64,000 nt of DNA from Pseudomonas chlororaphis (GCF_001921865.1 NZ_MSCT01000005.1:313001-377000), one strand, 5' to 3'; shown: positions 16,619 to 25,801, numbered from the stretch's first letter. A program made the numbers and translations. Notes: generated by a model not told the origin, from the letters alone.

Positions 16619-17920
16619 TCAGGGCACAAACGAATAAATGATCGCTGACAGTGCGATCAGGCCCACCAACACCACGAACAGATTCGACAGCCGGCCCGAG
16701 TACTGGCGCAGCGATGGCACTCGCCGGATCGCGTACATCGGCATTAAAAACAACAGGCAGGCGATCACCGGCCCGCCCAGGGTTTCGATCATGCCGAGGA
16801 TGCTCGGGTTGAACGTGGCCACGGCCCAGCAGGTCAGGACCATGAACAGCGCGGTGCAACGCTCCAGGGCGCGCGACGACAGGGCCCGGCCACGGCCGCG
16901 CAGGCCTTTCACGATCAGGCCCTGGAAGCCTTCGCTGGCGCCGATGTAGTGGCCGAGGAAGGATTTGGTAATGGCCACCAGCGCGATCAGCGGCGCCGCG
17001 TAGGCGATCACCGGCGTCTGGAAGTGGTTGGCCAGGTACGACAGGATCGAGATGTTCTGTGCCTTGGCCGCGGCCAGGTCGGCCGGCGACAGGGCCAGCA
17101 CGCAACTGAAGCAGAAGAACATCACCGTCAGCACCATCATGCTATGGGCCACGGCGAGAATGCCGCTGCTCTTGGCTTCGGCCTGGGCGCCGTACTGGCG
17201 TTTCTGGTCGACGGCGAAGGCCGAGATGATCGGCGAATGGTTGAACGAAAACACCATTACCGGGATCGCCAGCCACAGGGTCTTGAGGAACAGCGGCATG
17301 GACATGCCGTCGTTGGCCGAGGCGAAGAAGGCGCCGTTCCAGTTCGGGACCAGGCTGACGGCCAGTAGCAACAGCGCGGCGACGAAGGGATAGACCAGCA
17401 TGCTCATGGCTCGCACGATCACGCCCTGGCCGCAACGCACGATGGCCATCAGGCCGAGGATCAACAGCAGCGACAACACCGCGCGCGGCGGCGGGGTCAT
17501 GTGCAGCTGGTGTTCCATGAAGCTGCCCAGGGTGTTGGTCAGCGCCACGCTGTACACCAGCAGGATCGGGAAGATGGCGAAGAAGTAGAGCAGGGTGATC
17601 AGCTTGCCGGCGCCGACGCCGAAGTGTTCCTCCACCACCTCGGTGATGTCTCCGGAACGCCCGGACAGCACGAAGCGGGTCAGCCCGCGGTGGGCGAAGA
17701 AGGTCATGGGGAAGGCCAGCAGCGCCAGCACGATCAGCGGCCAGAAGCCGCCGACCCCGGCATTGATCGGCAGGAACAGGGTGCCGGCGCCGATAGCGGT
17801 GCCATACAGGCCGAGCATCCAGGTGGTGTCGTGCTTGCTCCAGCCCTGGCGGGCGGTAGCGGTGTCGCGGGCGGTCTCTGCGGCAGGTGTTTCGACAGCG
17901 GGTGTGCGTGCATCGGTCAT
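16619..17920 (-). CDS. Serine/threonine transporter of the HAAAP family (SdaC-like)
   Basis: A 433-residue inner-membrane amino acid:proton symporter with about 11 hydrophobic segments. The first helix region (TTWMLGLYGTAIGAGTLFLP) is the HAAAP/SdaC signature, and AVDQKRQYG and FNHSPIISAFAV recur in the family. The ATG at 17920 is preceded by GAGG at a good distance, and an upstream start at 17956 is less likely. It lies 63 bp after sdaA on the same strand, so it probably imports L-serine for that deaminase, as sdaC-sdaB do in E. coli. Confidence 0.88.
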   Translation of the reverse strand: MTDARTPAVETPAAETARDTATARQGWSKHDTTWMLGLYGTAIGAGTLFLPINAGVGGFWPLIVLALLAFPMTFFAHRGLTRFVLSGRSGDITEVVEEHFGVGAGKLITLLYFFAIFPILLVYSVALTNTLGSFMEHQLHMTPPPRAVLSLLLILGLMAIVRCGQGVIVRAMSMLVYPFVAALLLLAVSLVPNWNGAFFASANDGMSMPLFLKTLWLAIPVMVFSFNHSPIISAFAVDQKRQYGAQAEAKSSGILAVAHSMMVLTVMFFCFSCVLALSPADLAAAKAQNISILSYLANHFQTPVIAYAAPLIALVAITKSFLGHYIGASEGFQGLIVKGLRGRGRALSSRALERCTALFMVLTCWAVATFNPSILGMIETLGGPVIACLLFLMPMYAIRRVPSLRQYSGRLSNLFVVLVGLIALSAIIYSFVP

Positions 17921-17983
17921 CGGTATTGCCTCGTTATTATTTTTGCTCGGGCTCACGTGGGGCGGACGGTCAGGCGAGGAGGG

Positions 17984-19360
17984 TTAGCACTCCACCCAAC
18001 TCACGGCCAGGCCGCCCCGTGAAGTTTCTTTGTATTTGTCGTGCATGTCGGCACCGGTATCGCGCATGGTGCGGATCACCCGGTCCAGGGAAATGAAGTG
18101 CTGGCCGTCGCCGCGCAGGGCCATCTGGGTGGCGTTGATCGCCTTCACCGCGGCAATCGCGTTGCGTTCGATGCAGGGCACCTGCACCAGGCCGCCGACC
18201 GGGTCGCAGGTCAGGCCGAGGTTGTGTTCCAGGCCGATTTCGGCGGCGTTCTCCAGTTGCTCCGGGGTGGCCCCGAGCACTTCGGCCAGGCCTGCCGCGG
18301 CCATGGCGCAGGCCGAACCGACCTCGCCCTGGCAGCCGACTTCGGCGCCGGAGATCGAGGCGTTTTTCTTGCACAGGATGCCCACCGCGGCGGCGCCGAG
18401 GAAAAAGTCGACGACGTCGTCATCCGACGCTTCGGCTTCGAATTTCATGTAGTAATGCAGCACCGCCGGAATGATCCCCGCCGCGCCGTTGGTCGGCGCG
18501 GTGACCATGCGCCCGCCGGCGGCGTTTTCCTCGTTCACCGCCAGGGCGAACAGGTTGACCCACTCCATCGCCGACAGCGTCGAGCTGATGATGTTGGGCT
18601 TGCCGATTTCCAGCAGATTGCGGTGCAGCTTGGCGGCGCGACGCGGCACGTCCAGGCCGCCGGGCAGGGTGCCTTCGTGGCGCAGGCCCTGCTCGACGCA
18701 TTCGCGCATCACCTTCCAGACCTGCAGCAGGCCGCTGCGGATTTCGGCCTCGCTGCGCCAGGCCCGTTCGTTGGCCATCATCAGTTCGGAAACCCGCAGT
18801 CGATGCTGCTTGCACAGGGCCAGCAGCTCGGCGGCGCTGTTGAAGTCGTAGGGCAGCTCGACGGCATTGGCCGCCGGAGCGCCATCGGCGATTTCCGCTT
18901 CCTCGACGATAAAACCGCCGCCCACCGAATAGTAGGTCTGCTGCCACAGCAGGCCGTCCGCGGCAAAGGCCGACAGCGACATGGCATTGGGGTGGTAGGG
19001 CAGGCTTTCGTCGAGCAGCAGCAGGTCACGGCGCCAGTCGAAGGCGATGCTCGAACGGCCGCCCAGGTTCAGCTGGCCGCTTTCGCGCAGTTGCTGGATG
19101 CGCGGGCCGATGCTGCTCGGGTCGATGCTGTCGGGCCATTCGCCCATCAAACCCATGACGCAGGCACGGTCGGTGGCGTGGCCGACACCGGTGGCGGACA
19201 GCGAGCCGTACAGGCGGATTTCCACGCGCTGGACCTGCTCCTGCAAGCCCTGCTCGAACAGTGCCTGGGCGAAGGTCGCGGCGGCGCGCATCGGGCCGAC
19301 GGTGTGGGAGCTGGACGGGCCGATACCGACTTTGAAGAGATCGAAAACACTGATAGCCAT
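17984..19360 (-). CDS. sdaA: L-serine ammonia-lyase (iron-sulfur dependent)
   Basis: A 458-residue single-chain L-serine dehydratase forming pyruvate and ammonia. The N-terminal regulatory/beta domain starts with SVFDLFKVGIGPSSSHTVGP, the standard family signature. The C-terminal catalytic domain holds the cysteines expected to bind the 4Fe-4S cluster (CKKNASISGAEVGCQGEVGS and TCDPVGGLVQVPCIERN). Length agrees with E. coli SdaA (454). It is followed by the serine transporter gene and is divergent from a LysR regulator, forming a compact serine-use module. Confidence 0.96.
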   Translation of the reverse strand: MAISVFDLFKVGIGPSSSHTVGPMRAAATFAQALFEQGLQEQVQRVEIRLYGSLSATGVGHATDRACVMGLMGEWPDSIDPSSIGPRIQQLRESGQLNLGGRSSIAFDWRRDLLLLDESLPYHPNAMSLSAFAADGLLWQQTYYSVGGGFIVEEAEIADGAPAANAVELPYDFNSAAELLALCKQHRLRVSELMMANERAWRSEAEIRSGLLQVWKVMRECVEQGLRHEGTLPGGLDVPRRAAKLHRNLLEIGKPNIISSTLSAMEWVNLFALAVNEENAAGGRMVTAPTNGAAGIIPAVLHYYMKFEAEASDDDVVDFFLGAAAVGILCKKNASISGAEVGCQGEVGSACAMAAAGLAEVLGATPEQLENAAEIGLEHNLGLTCDPVGGLVQVPCIERNAIAAVKAINATQMALRGDGQHFISLDRVIRTMRDTGADMHDKYKETSRGGLAVSWVEC

Positions 19361-19495
19361 GCTAAAGCCTTACAAGCAATGGAAGGGAAATCGCTGCCAT
19401 TTTTTGTAGGCCGAGCGTCAGGTCGGCGATACTGCCTAGCTCGGTCAGTGCTGACCAACGAATTTTCCTAAGACAGCCTTTAGCAGGACTAAACG

Positions 19496-20443
19496 ATGAG
19501 CCGTCAGTTTCATGCCCAGACCTACGTCTGGCTGCATGTATTTTCCTGTGCCGCGCGGCACTTGTCGTTCACCCGCTGCGCGGAAGAACTGCACATCACC
19601 CCGGGGGCGGTCAGCCAGCAGATCCGCTTGCTGGAAGAGCGGCTCGGCTTTCGCCTGTTCCACCGCCGCGCCCGCGGCGTGGAACTGAGCGCCGAGGGGC
19701 AGCGGTTGGCGATCACGGTGAACGAGGCCTACGGCAGCATCGACGCCGAGCTGCGGCGGCTGGATGCCGGGATGATCAGCGGTACCTTGCGTCTGCGCTC
19801 GATTCCCTCGTTTCTCGGCAAGTGGCTGACCCCGCGCTTGCCCCGTCTGCAGCAGCGCTTTCCGGATATTCAGCTGCGGCTGGTGGCCGAAGACAGCAGC
19901 GTGGCGTTGCACGAAGGCGATTTCGACCTGGCCATCGACCTCAACGACGGCAGCTACCCGGGGTTGTTATCCACAGCGCTGCTGGACGAGCAGATCTTTC
20001 CGGTCTGCGCCCCGAGCCTGCTGCGCGGGCGACCGCCGCTGCACGGGCCGGCGGACCTGGTGCACTTTCCCTTGTTGCACGACATCACCGCCTGGCGCGG
20101 CAGCTACGAATACGCCGAGTGGGAGTTCTACTTGAATGCCATCGGGTTCGAGGGCGCCGATGTGCGGCGCGGGCATACCTTCAACCGCAACCACCTGACC
20201 ATCGAGGCGGCGATTGCCGGCATGGGCGTGGCGATCGCCCGGCGCACCTTGCTCAACGACGAGCTGGAGCGCGGCACCCTGATCGTGCCGTTCGGCCTCG
20301 CGGTGCCCAATCACAAGCGTTACGTGCTGTTGTACGCGCCGGGTGCGCTGAGCCATCCGGGCGTGCGCGCGGTGCATGACTGGCTGGTGGAAGAGGCGGA
20401 GATCTTTCGCGGGTTGCACCCGTTGGGAGAGGGGCAATCGTAA
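19496..20443 (+). CDS. LysR-family regulator (GcvA/DsdC-like), probable serine module regulator
   Basis: A 315-residue LysR protein. The N-terminal winged HTH (FSCAARHLSFTRCAEELHIT, PGAVSQQIRLLEERLGFRLF) belongs to the GcvA/DsdC branch, and a substrate-binding domain follows. It is divergent from sdaA with a 135-bp shared region, the usual LysR arrangement with its target, so control of sdaA and the serine transporter is likely. The effector (serine or glycine is plausible) is inferred from context. Confidence 0.85.
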   Translation: MSRQFHAQTYVWLHVFSCAARHLSFTRCAEELHITPGAVSQQIRLLEERLGFRLFHRRARGVELSAEGQRLAITVNEAYGSIDAELRRLDAGMISGTLRLRSIPSFLGKWLTPRLPRLQQRFPDIQLRLVAEDSSVALHEGDFDLAIDLNDGSYPGLLSTALLDEQIFPVCAPSLLRGRPPLHGPADLVHFPLLHDITAWRGSYEYAEWEFYLNAIGFEGADVRRGHTFNRNHLTIEAAIAGMGVAIARRTLLNDELERGTLIVPFGLAVPNHKRYVLLYAPGALSHPGVRAVHDWLVEEAEIFRGLHPLGEGQS

Positions 20444-20656
20444 GCAAAAAAGACCAGGTCGCGGTGCAACCCAATTCCCGACCTTAACAGCGCTTTTGCT
20501 CGTTGTCTGGCTTTATTTGCCAATAAATATTTATCTTTTTCCAGGGCTTGAATTGTTCTTCGCCGTGCCTAATTGTGTAACCAAGAGGTCAGGAAATGCA
20601 GCCTCGGCAGCACGGGCCTGACCCTCTTACGAGCACGCTGAAATAAGGGAAGAACT

Positions 20657-21064
20657 ATGCAAATCCAAGTCCATAGCGATAACCATATTCAAAGCAGCCT
20701 TCGGATGGAGGAGTGGGTGCGCAGCACCGTTGAAAGCACGCTCGAACGTTACGAGGAAGACCTGACCCGGGTGGTGGTCCACCTGCGGGACGAGAACGGC
20801 GGGAAGTCGGGTCCGGACGATATGCGCTGCCAGCTGGAAGCCCGTCCGAAAGGTCACCAGCCGGTTTCCGTGACCCACAAGGCCGGTAGCCTGGAGCAGG
20901 CGCTCGACGGCGCCACGATCAAACTGGAAAGTGCCCTGGAGCATATGTTCGGCAAGTTGCGCGGCAAACGCGCGACCGTCGCGCCGACCCACGATGAAGC
21001 CAAGGCCGATGCCTTGCTCGAAGAAGAATTCCTGGAAAACGAACAGGCCGCGCTCAATAGCTGA
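20657..21064 (+). CDS. HPF/RaiA-family (sigma-54 modulation) ribosome-associated protein
   Basis: A 135-residue small protein. The segment MQIQVHSDNHIQSSLRMEEW begins a fold like that of hibernation-promoting factors, with VVVHLRDENGGKSGPDDMRC and QALDGATIKLESALEH matching the beta-alpha-beta-beta-beta-alpha layout. The acidic tail (EEEFLENEQAALNS) lies beyond the core. It is longer than short HPF and lacks the long-HPF dimerisation domain, so it may be a stand-alone paralogue distinct from the HPF encoded near rpoN. It is a single gene with its own terminator. Confidence 0.78.
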   Translation: MQIQVHSDNHIQSSLRMEEWVRSTVESTLERYEEDLTRVVVHLRDENGGKSGPDDMRCQLEARPKGHQPVSVTHKAGSLEQALDGATIKLESALEHMFGKLRGKRATVAPTHDEAKADALLEEEFLENEQAALNS

Positions 21065-21082
21065 CGGCTGATTCCCCACAGA

Positions 21083-21110
21083 CAGGGCCTGCAAACGCAG
21101 GCCCTTTTTT
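21083..21110 (+). terminator. Rho-independent terminator after the HPF-like gene
   Basis: CAGGGCCTGC-AAAC-GCAGGCCC followed by six T's, 18 bp after the stop codon. Confidence 0.88.
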
Positions 21111-21124
21111 GTGCTCCGCCTACC

Positions 21125-21229
21125 TGTAGGAGCCAGCTTGCTGGCGATGGCCACGACGCGGCGTGCCAGGCCACACGCCATAAAGAGCACCAATCTCAGG
21201 CTTCTACAGGAGCGAGGCTTGCCCGCGAT
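21125..21229. repeat. Pair of REP units in direct orientation
   Basis: TGTAGGAGCCAGCTTGCTGG at 21125 and TACAGGAGCGAGGCTTGCCC near 21205 are two units of the first REP class in the same orientation, not the usual inverted doublet. They lie between the HPF-like gene and the 3' end of fecA. Confidence 0.75.
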
Positions 21230-21246
21230 GCAGGCGCTGCGGTGGC

Positions 21247-23607
21247 TCAGAACGCCACGGACGTCTGCACGTACAGGGTCCGCGGCTCGCCCACGTATTT
21301 GCCTTTGTTGTTGTCGTCGAACGAGCGGGTGAAGTACTGGTGGTTGAAGATGTTCTTCACCCCGACCGCCACGCTCAGGTCTGACAGTTGCGGGCCGAAG
21401 TCGTAGGCGGCGCGGCTGCTGAACAGCATGTAGCCGGGAATCCGCCCGGTGCTGCCGTCGGCGCTTTCGGCGGAGGTGTTGGCGTTGTCGGCGAACTGGC
21501 TGCTCTGGTAGCTGCTGTCGAAGTTGAGTTTCCACGGGCCTTCGGTGTAGCCGATGCCGAGGGTGCCTTTGTGCTTGGACGAGAACGGCACGCGGTTGCC
21601 CTTGTTCGGCCCGTCTTCGCGGATGGTGGCGTCGACGTAGGCATAGGTGGCGTAGACATCGAAACCGGCCAGCGCCGGGTTCAGGCCGTCGAGGGCGTAG
21701 TTGACGCTGGTCTCGATGCCCTGGTGGCGGGTTTCGCCGCGGGCGATCACCGAGTCGTTGGTCTGGTTGCTGTCGTACTGGTTGTCGAAGTTGATCAGGA
21801 ACGCGCCGATCTCCGCACGCAGGGCGCCGTCGTCATAGCGGGTGCCCAGTTCCCAGGTACGCGCCTTCTCCGGCTTCACTTCGCCGCTGCTCACGCGGTT
21901 GGGCATCTGGCTGTACTGCACGCTGCCGAACGAACCTTCGGTGTTGGCGTAGAGGTTCCAGCTGTCGGTCAGGTGATACATCACGTTCAGCGCCGGCAGC
22001 GCGGTGTTGTAGTCGCCCTTGTATTTGACGTTGGTCAGGTTGTTGGTCTGCTGCGACTCGATCATCTCGTAGCGGATGCCCGGGGTGACGGTCCACTTGC
22101 CGATGTCGATGCGGTCGTCGACGAAGAACGCATTGGCCTCGGTGCCGCCGCGGGTGTCGCGGTCGTTGCGGCTGCTGGTGCTCGGCAACTGCTGGTTGGC
22201 GCTGATCGGCGTGCGGTAGCGCAATTCGTGGCCGGCTTCGTTGATGTAGCGGTAGCCGATGCCCAGTTCATGGCTGGTCGGCCCCAGGTCGAAGCCCTGG
22301 GCCAGGCGGGTCTCGACGCCGCGCACCCAGTATTCGCGAGGCGACAGCGAGAGGAAGCTGCCCTGGTCGAGGTAGCCGCTGCGCAGGGTCTTGGTGAAGA
22401 AACTGTTGACGGTGAATTCGCGGCGATCTTCCTGGTAGCGATAGCCGACGTTGAACATCGTGCGGCGGCCCCAGAACTTGTCGTAGGGTCGGGTCGACTG
22501 GTACGGATCGGCCTTGTAGTCGGCGACGTTCAGGCCGCCGGGCATGTCGGCCTCACCCTCGTAGTACTGGGCCATGGCGTTGAAGCTGTTGGCCTCGTCG
22601 AGCTGGTAGTGACCTTTGAGGATCAGGTCGTCGATCTGCGTGTCGCTGTGTTCGCGCCAGTCGCCGCCACGGGTGCCGGAGTACAGCAGGGCGCCGCCCA
22701 GGCCGTTGTCGGCGGTGCCGCCGGCCAGCAGGTTGCCGGTGCTCTTGAAGCCGTCGTGGCTGGAGGACGGGCTGGTTTCGGTCTGGAAACCGCCTTTGAC
22801 CGTCGGTTCGTTGGGGATCGCGCGGGTCACGAAGTTGACGATACCGCCGACGTTCTGCGGGCCGTAACGCACGGCGCCGCCGCCACGGACCACGTCCACC
22901 GCGTCCATGTTGCCCATGCTCACCGGGGCGAACGACAGCTGCGGCTGGCCATAGGGCGCGAAGGGCACCGGGATGCCGTCCATCAGCACCGTGGAGCGCG
23001 AGGCCAGGCGCGGGTTGAGGCCGCGGATGCCGAAGTTCAGCGCCATGTCGTGGCTGCCGGTGCCGTTGTTTTCCGGGGCGTTGACCCCGGGGATGCGGTT
23101 GAGCACGTCGCGGGCCTGGGTCGCGCCCTGGCGCTCGAATTCTTCGCGGCGGATCACGTCGCGCGCGCCCGGGTGCTCGAAGACGTTGGTCTGCGCCGCG
23201 TCGCCGAGCCAGTCGCCGACCACGCTGGAAGCGCCCAGCTCAAGGGCGGCGGGCGCGCCGGCGGCGCTGGCCGGTTGCAGGCTGAAGGCATTGCCGCCTT
23301 CGGCGCGGGCTTGCAGGCCGGTGCCCTTGAGCAGCGCGTTCAGAGCTTCTTCGGTGGTGTAGCTGCCTTCCAGGCCTGGGCTCTGCACGCCGCTGGCGAC
23401 CTGGGAGCCGAAGGAAATCAGCACCCCGGCCTCGCGGCCGAACTGGTTCAGGGCGTTTTCCAGCGACGAGGCCGCGATGTGGTAGCTGCGCGCCGGGCCG
23501 TCGGCGGCGACGGCCAGGACGCTGAAGCTCAGGCTGGCGCCCAGCAGCAATGGGCGCAGGGCGCGGGTAAGGGGCGTGAGACGAGTGGGGTGCTGGGGCA
23601 TGGACAT
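21247..23607 (-). CDS. fecA: TonB-dependent ferric citrate receptor FecA
   Basis: A 786-residue outer-membrane receptor for Fe(III)-dicitrate. After a signal peptide comes an N-terminal STN signalling domain (SYHIAASSLENALNQFGREA) that passes the substrate signal to FecR. The plug follows (VVGDWLGDA, DVFEH-like VFEHPGARDVIRREEFERQG, RIPGVNAPENNGTGSHD), then a 22-strand barrel ending in Phe. Similarity to E. coli FecA as I recall it extends along the whole barrel (FWGRR, GYRY, SNQTNDS, YDDGALRAE, KHKGTLG). Start codons at 23607 and 23601 are both possible, and the former is used. It is transcribed after fecR across a REPIN. Confidence 0.95.
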   Translation of the reverse strand: MSMPQHPTRLTPLTRALRPLLLGASLSFSVLAVAADGPARSYHIAASSLENALNQFGREAGVLISFGSQVASGVQSPGLEGSYTTEEALNALLKGTGLQARAEGGNAFSLQPASAAGAPAALELGASSVVGDWLGDAAQTNVFEHPGARDVIRREEFERQGATQARDVLNRIPGVNAPENNGTGSHDMALNFGIRGLNPRLASRSTVLMDGIPVPFAPYGQPQLSFAPVSMGNMDAVDVVRGGGAVRYGPQNVGGIVNFVTRAIPNEPTVKGGFQTETSPSSSHDGFKSTGNLLAGGTADNGLGGALLYSGTRGGDWREHSDTQIDDLILKGHYQLDEANSFNAMAQYYEGEADMPGGLNVADYKADPYQSTRPYDKFWGRRTMFNVGYRYQEDRREFTVNSFFTKTLRSGYLDQGSFLSLSPREYWVRGVETRLAQGFDLGPTSHELGIGYRYINEAGHELRYRTPISANQQLPSTSSRNDRDTRGGTEANAFFVDDRIDIGKWTVTPGIRYEMIESQQTNNLTNVKYKGDYNTALPALNVMYHLTDSWNLYANTEGSFGSVQYSQMPNRVSSGEVKPEKARTWELGTRYDDGALRAEIGAFLINFDNQYDSNQTNDSVIARGETRHQGIETSVNYALDGLNPALAGFDVYATYAYVDATIREDGPNKGNRVPFSSKHKGTLGIGYTEGPWKLNFDSSYQSSQFADNANTSAESADGSTGRIPGYMLFSSRAAYDFGPQLSDLSVAVGVKNIFNHQYFTRSFDDNNKGKYVGEPRTLYVQTSVAF

Positions 23608-23711
23608 CGATCCTGAGAAGGTGGCGGTCAAGGTGGCTTTCCTTCTCTGTCACGCGAGTGCGGGAAAACAGCTCACACAAAATGAAAAAAGTTTTGCTTC
23701 CTCACAAAACC

Positions 23712-23803
23712 GTAGGAGCGAAGCTTGCTCGCGATAGGGCCCGGCCAGCCGATGAAGATGCCGGCTGACAGATCGCCATCGCGAGCAAGCTTCGCTCCTA
23801 CAG
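23712..23803. repeat. REPIN, GTAGGAGCGAGCTTGCTCGCGAT family
   Basis: GTAGGAGCGAAGCTTGCTCG and its inverted partner CGAGCAAGCTTCGCTCCTAC flank ~45 bp. It sits between fecR and fecA, inside the presumed fec operon, where it could modulate fecA expression relative to fecIR. Confidence 0.88.
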
Positions 23804-23815
23804 GTTGCTTCGGGT

Positions 23816-24781
23816 TCAGGCGCGGGCTTCGACCGTCACCCAGTAGCGGGTGAAGCGCCGGACTTTCACCGGCAGGCTGATTTCCAGCAGGTCGAGGATC
23901 CGTTCGCTGTCGTCCAGCGGGTAGCTGCCGGAGATCAGCAGGTCGGCCACCCGCGGGTCGCAGTTGAGCTGGCCGCGCCGGTAGCGGCCCAACTCGTCGA
24001 GGAAGTCCGCCAGGCGCATACGGGCGGCCACCAGCATGCCTTCGCTCCAGGCGCCGCTGCCGGCGTCCAGCGGGCGCGGGCTGTCCCAGCCGCTGTGGGT
24101 GAAACTCACTTGCTGCGCCTTGCCCACTAACAATGGGGCGCCCGAATAGGCCGCGGGGCTGAGGCTGACAGTGCCCTCGAACACCGCCAGCTGGGTGCGC
24201 TGGCTGAACTGGCGCAGGTTCAGCCGGGCGTCTTTCGTTCGCAGCAGGCCCTGGGCGGTCTGCACCAGCAGCGGTCGGCTGTCGGCCGCGCCGGTCAGGA
24301 GCATTTCCCCGGCCAACAAGCGGATCAAGCGCTGCTGGCCGTCGAAATTCACGTCCACCGCGCTGTCGGTATTGAGCTGCAACTGACTGCCGTCGCTCAA
24401 TTGCAGCGTGCGCCGCTGGCCCACCGGGCTGCGGTAGTCGGCCATCAGCGACGGCAGCGGATTGTGGTCGCGCAGGCCCCAGGCGGCCGCGGAGCCGGCG
24501 CCGAGGATCAGCAGCAGTTTCAGCGCCTGGCGCCGGCTGGAGGACTTCGGCGCGTTGAGCGCGGCATGGGCCAGGGGCGAAGACAGGCCGCGCAAGCGCT
24601 GGTTGACCCGCTGGATATGTTCCCAGGCCCGCTGATGCTCGCTGTGGGCGTCGTGCCACTGCTGCCACGCCCGCTGCTGGCGCGGGCTGAGTGGGCCAGC
24701 CTGGGTTTCGAGCAACCAGTGCACGGCCTGTTCGGCGACCTGGGCGGCGATATCCGGCGGGCCGGGCAGGTTCGGTTGCAT
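23816..24781 (-). CDS. fecR: FecR anti-sigma/transmembrane signal transducer
   Basis: A 321-residue protein. The N-terminal cytoplasmic part has the FecR DUF4880-type region (AVHWLLETQAGPLSPRQQRA, WQQWHDAHSEHQRAWEHI). A single transmembrane segment lies near LKLLLILGAGSAAAWGL, and a periplasmic FecR domain follows (YRSPVGQRRTLQLSDGSQLQ, LNTDSAVDVNF). It receives the signal from the FecA STN domain and controls FecI. The ATG at 24781 lies 8 bp after the fecI stop, so the two are cotranscribed. Confidence 0.93.
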   Translation of the reverse strand: MQPNLPGPPDIAAQVAEQAVHWLLETQAGPLSPRQQRAWQQWHDAHSEHQRAWEHIQRVNQRLRGLSSPLAHAALNAPKSSSRRQALKLLLILGAGSAAAWGLRDHNPLPSLMADYRSPVGQRRTLQLSDGSQLQLNTDSAVDVNFDGQQRLIRLLAGEMLLTGAADSRPLLVQTAQGLLRTKDARLNLRQFSQRTQLAVFEGTVSLSPAAYSGAPLLVGKAQQVSFTHSGWDSPRPLDAGSGAWSEGMLVAARMRLADFLDELGRYRRGQLNCDPRVADLLISGSYPLDDSERILDLLEISLPVKVRRFTRYWVTVEARA

Positions 24782-24789
24782 GGGGTTGT

Positions 24790-25347
24790 TCACAGGGCGA
24801 AGTAGCAGCGCAGCGCTGCCTTGTGCAGGTGGCGCTTGACCGTGGCGACGGAGATGCCCAGTTCGCAGGCGATCTCGGCGTGTTTCAGGCCGTCGACCTG
24901 GGCCAGCAGGAAGGCGCGTTTGACCAGGAGCGGCAAGCCGTCGAGCAACTGGTCCAGCTCCAGCAGGGTTTGCAGGATGATGGCCTTGTCTTCCTCCGAG
25001 GGCGCCACCTGTTCCGGCAGTTGCGCCAGGGCCTCGAGGTAGGCCCGCTCCAGGTCCTGGCGCCGGTAATGGTTGCACAGCACCCGTTTGGCGATGGTGG
25101 TGAGGAACGCCCGCGGCTCGACGATCGACGGCGCCTCCCGGGCGTTGAGCACCCGCATGAAGGTGTCCTGGGCCAGGTCGGCGGCGTTGTCGGGGCAGCC
25201 GAGCCTGCGCCGCAACCAGGCGTTCAACCAGCTGTGATGGGCGTGATAGAGGACTTCGACGGTAGAGGAGTGGGCCAAGCCGAACGCTCCGACAGCATGC
25301 AGATGCTTAAGAGAACAAGAATTGTTCGCATTGTAGAGGCCTGACAT
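24790..25347 (-). CDS. fecI: ECF sigma factor FecI
   Basis: An ECF sigma factor of about 160-185 residues. Region 2 is LYHAHHSWLNAWLRRRLGCP with NAADLAQDTFMRVL, and region 4 is LKHAEIACELGISVATVKRH. It directs RNA polymerase to fecA when FecA/FecR signal ferric citrate. The start is uncertain: the ATG at 25347 is given here, but E. coli FecI begins only ~10 residues before the LY(x)2HH motif. A TTG at 25278 with GGAG eight bases upstream would match that better. A Fur-box-like site lies upstream at 25410-25430. Confidence 0.88.
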   Translation of the reverse strand: MSGLYNANNSCSLKHLHAVGAFGLAHSSTVEVLYHAHHSWLNAWLRRRLGCPDNAADLAQDTFMRVLNAREAPSIVEPRAFLTTIAKRVLCNHYRRQDLERAYLEALAQLPEQVAPSEEDKAIILQTLLELDQLLDGLPLLVKRAFLLAQVDGLKHAEIACELGISVATVKRHLHKAALRCYFAL

Positions 25348-25409
25348 GGCATTCGGCAATCAGCCCGGACCAGCGGAAGCGCGGGCGTATCGTCGGGGCT
25401 TTTTTGCAT

Positions 25410-25430
25410 ATGAGAATATTTATCATTAAT
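25410..25430. promoter_or_regulatory. Fur-box-like site between divergent iron genes
   Basis: ATGAGAATATTTATCATTAAT resembles the Fur consensus (GATAATGATAATCATTATC), with the core AAT-N-ATTTATCATT well kept. It lies between fecI (minus) and the DUF3649-PepSY-DUF3325 operon (plus) and could repress both under iron-replete conditions. This is a pattern match by eye only. Confidence 0.6.
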
Positions 25431-25495
25431 ATTGCGCCGACTTGAGCCCGGCAAAAAATCTCTGCGCCGGGCTGTTCCGGTTTCAAGGTCGACAC

Positions 25496-25801
25496 ATGAA
25501 AAGCAAAATTGCCGCGCTGCCCTTTTCCTACCGCCTGGCCGTGACCTCGCGGGTCCTGGCCGCCGTGTTCGGCGGTTACCTGTTGGCGGCGTTGTCCAGT
25601 GTCTGCATGACCCTGCTGCTCCCCGTTTCCCGCGCCGACGCGGTGGTCGGCGGCATGATGACCTCCTTCCTGTTCTACCTGGTGGCCGTGCTCTGGTGCT
25701 TTGCCTGCCGCACGGCCTGGCAGGCCTGGTACGGTTTGCTGCTGCCGGCGCTGGGGCTGGCGGTGGTTGGCGCGTCGGCCCACTGGGCGAGCCTGCCGTG
25801 A
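25496..25801 (+). CDS. DUF3649 small inner-membrane protein (iron-associated)
   Basis: A 101-residue protein with three hydrophobic segments (AVFGGYLLAALSSVCMTLLL, MMTSFLFYLVAVLWCFACRT, YGLLLPALGLAVVGASA). Sequence and position match the DUF3649 family, which precedes PepSY and DUF3325 genes beside TonB receptors in pseudomonads. The biochemical role is unknown. The start at 25496 is followed immediately by KSKIAALPFSYRLAVTSRVL. Its stop overlaps the GTG start of the next gene by 4 bp (GTGA). Confidence 0.78.
   Translation: MKSKIAALPFSYRLAVTSRVLAAVFGGYLLAALSSVCMTLLLPVSRADAVVGGMMTSFLFYLVAVLWCFACRTAWQAWYGLLLPALGLAVVGASAHWASLP

Noticed and set aside
21388..23616. 742-codon open frame on the plus strand opposite fecA
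   Set aside because: It is an antisense shadow of a strongly supported TonB receptor gene. The composition (Val/Ala/Gly/Asp repeats) is typical of complement-strand frames in GC-rich DNA.
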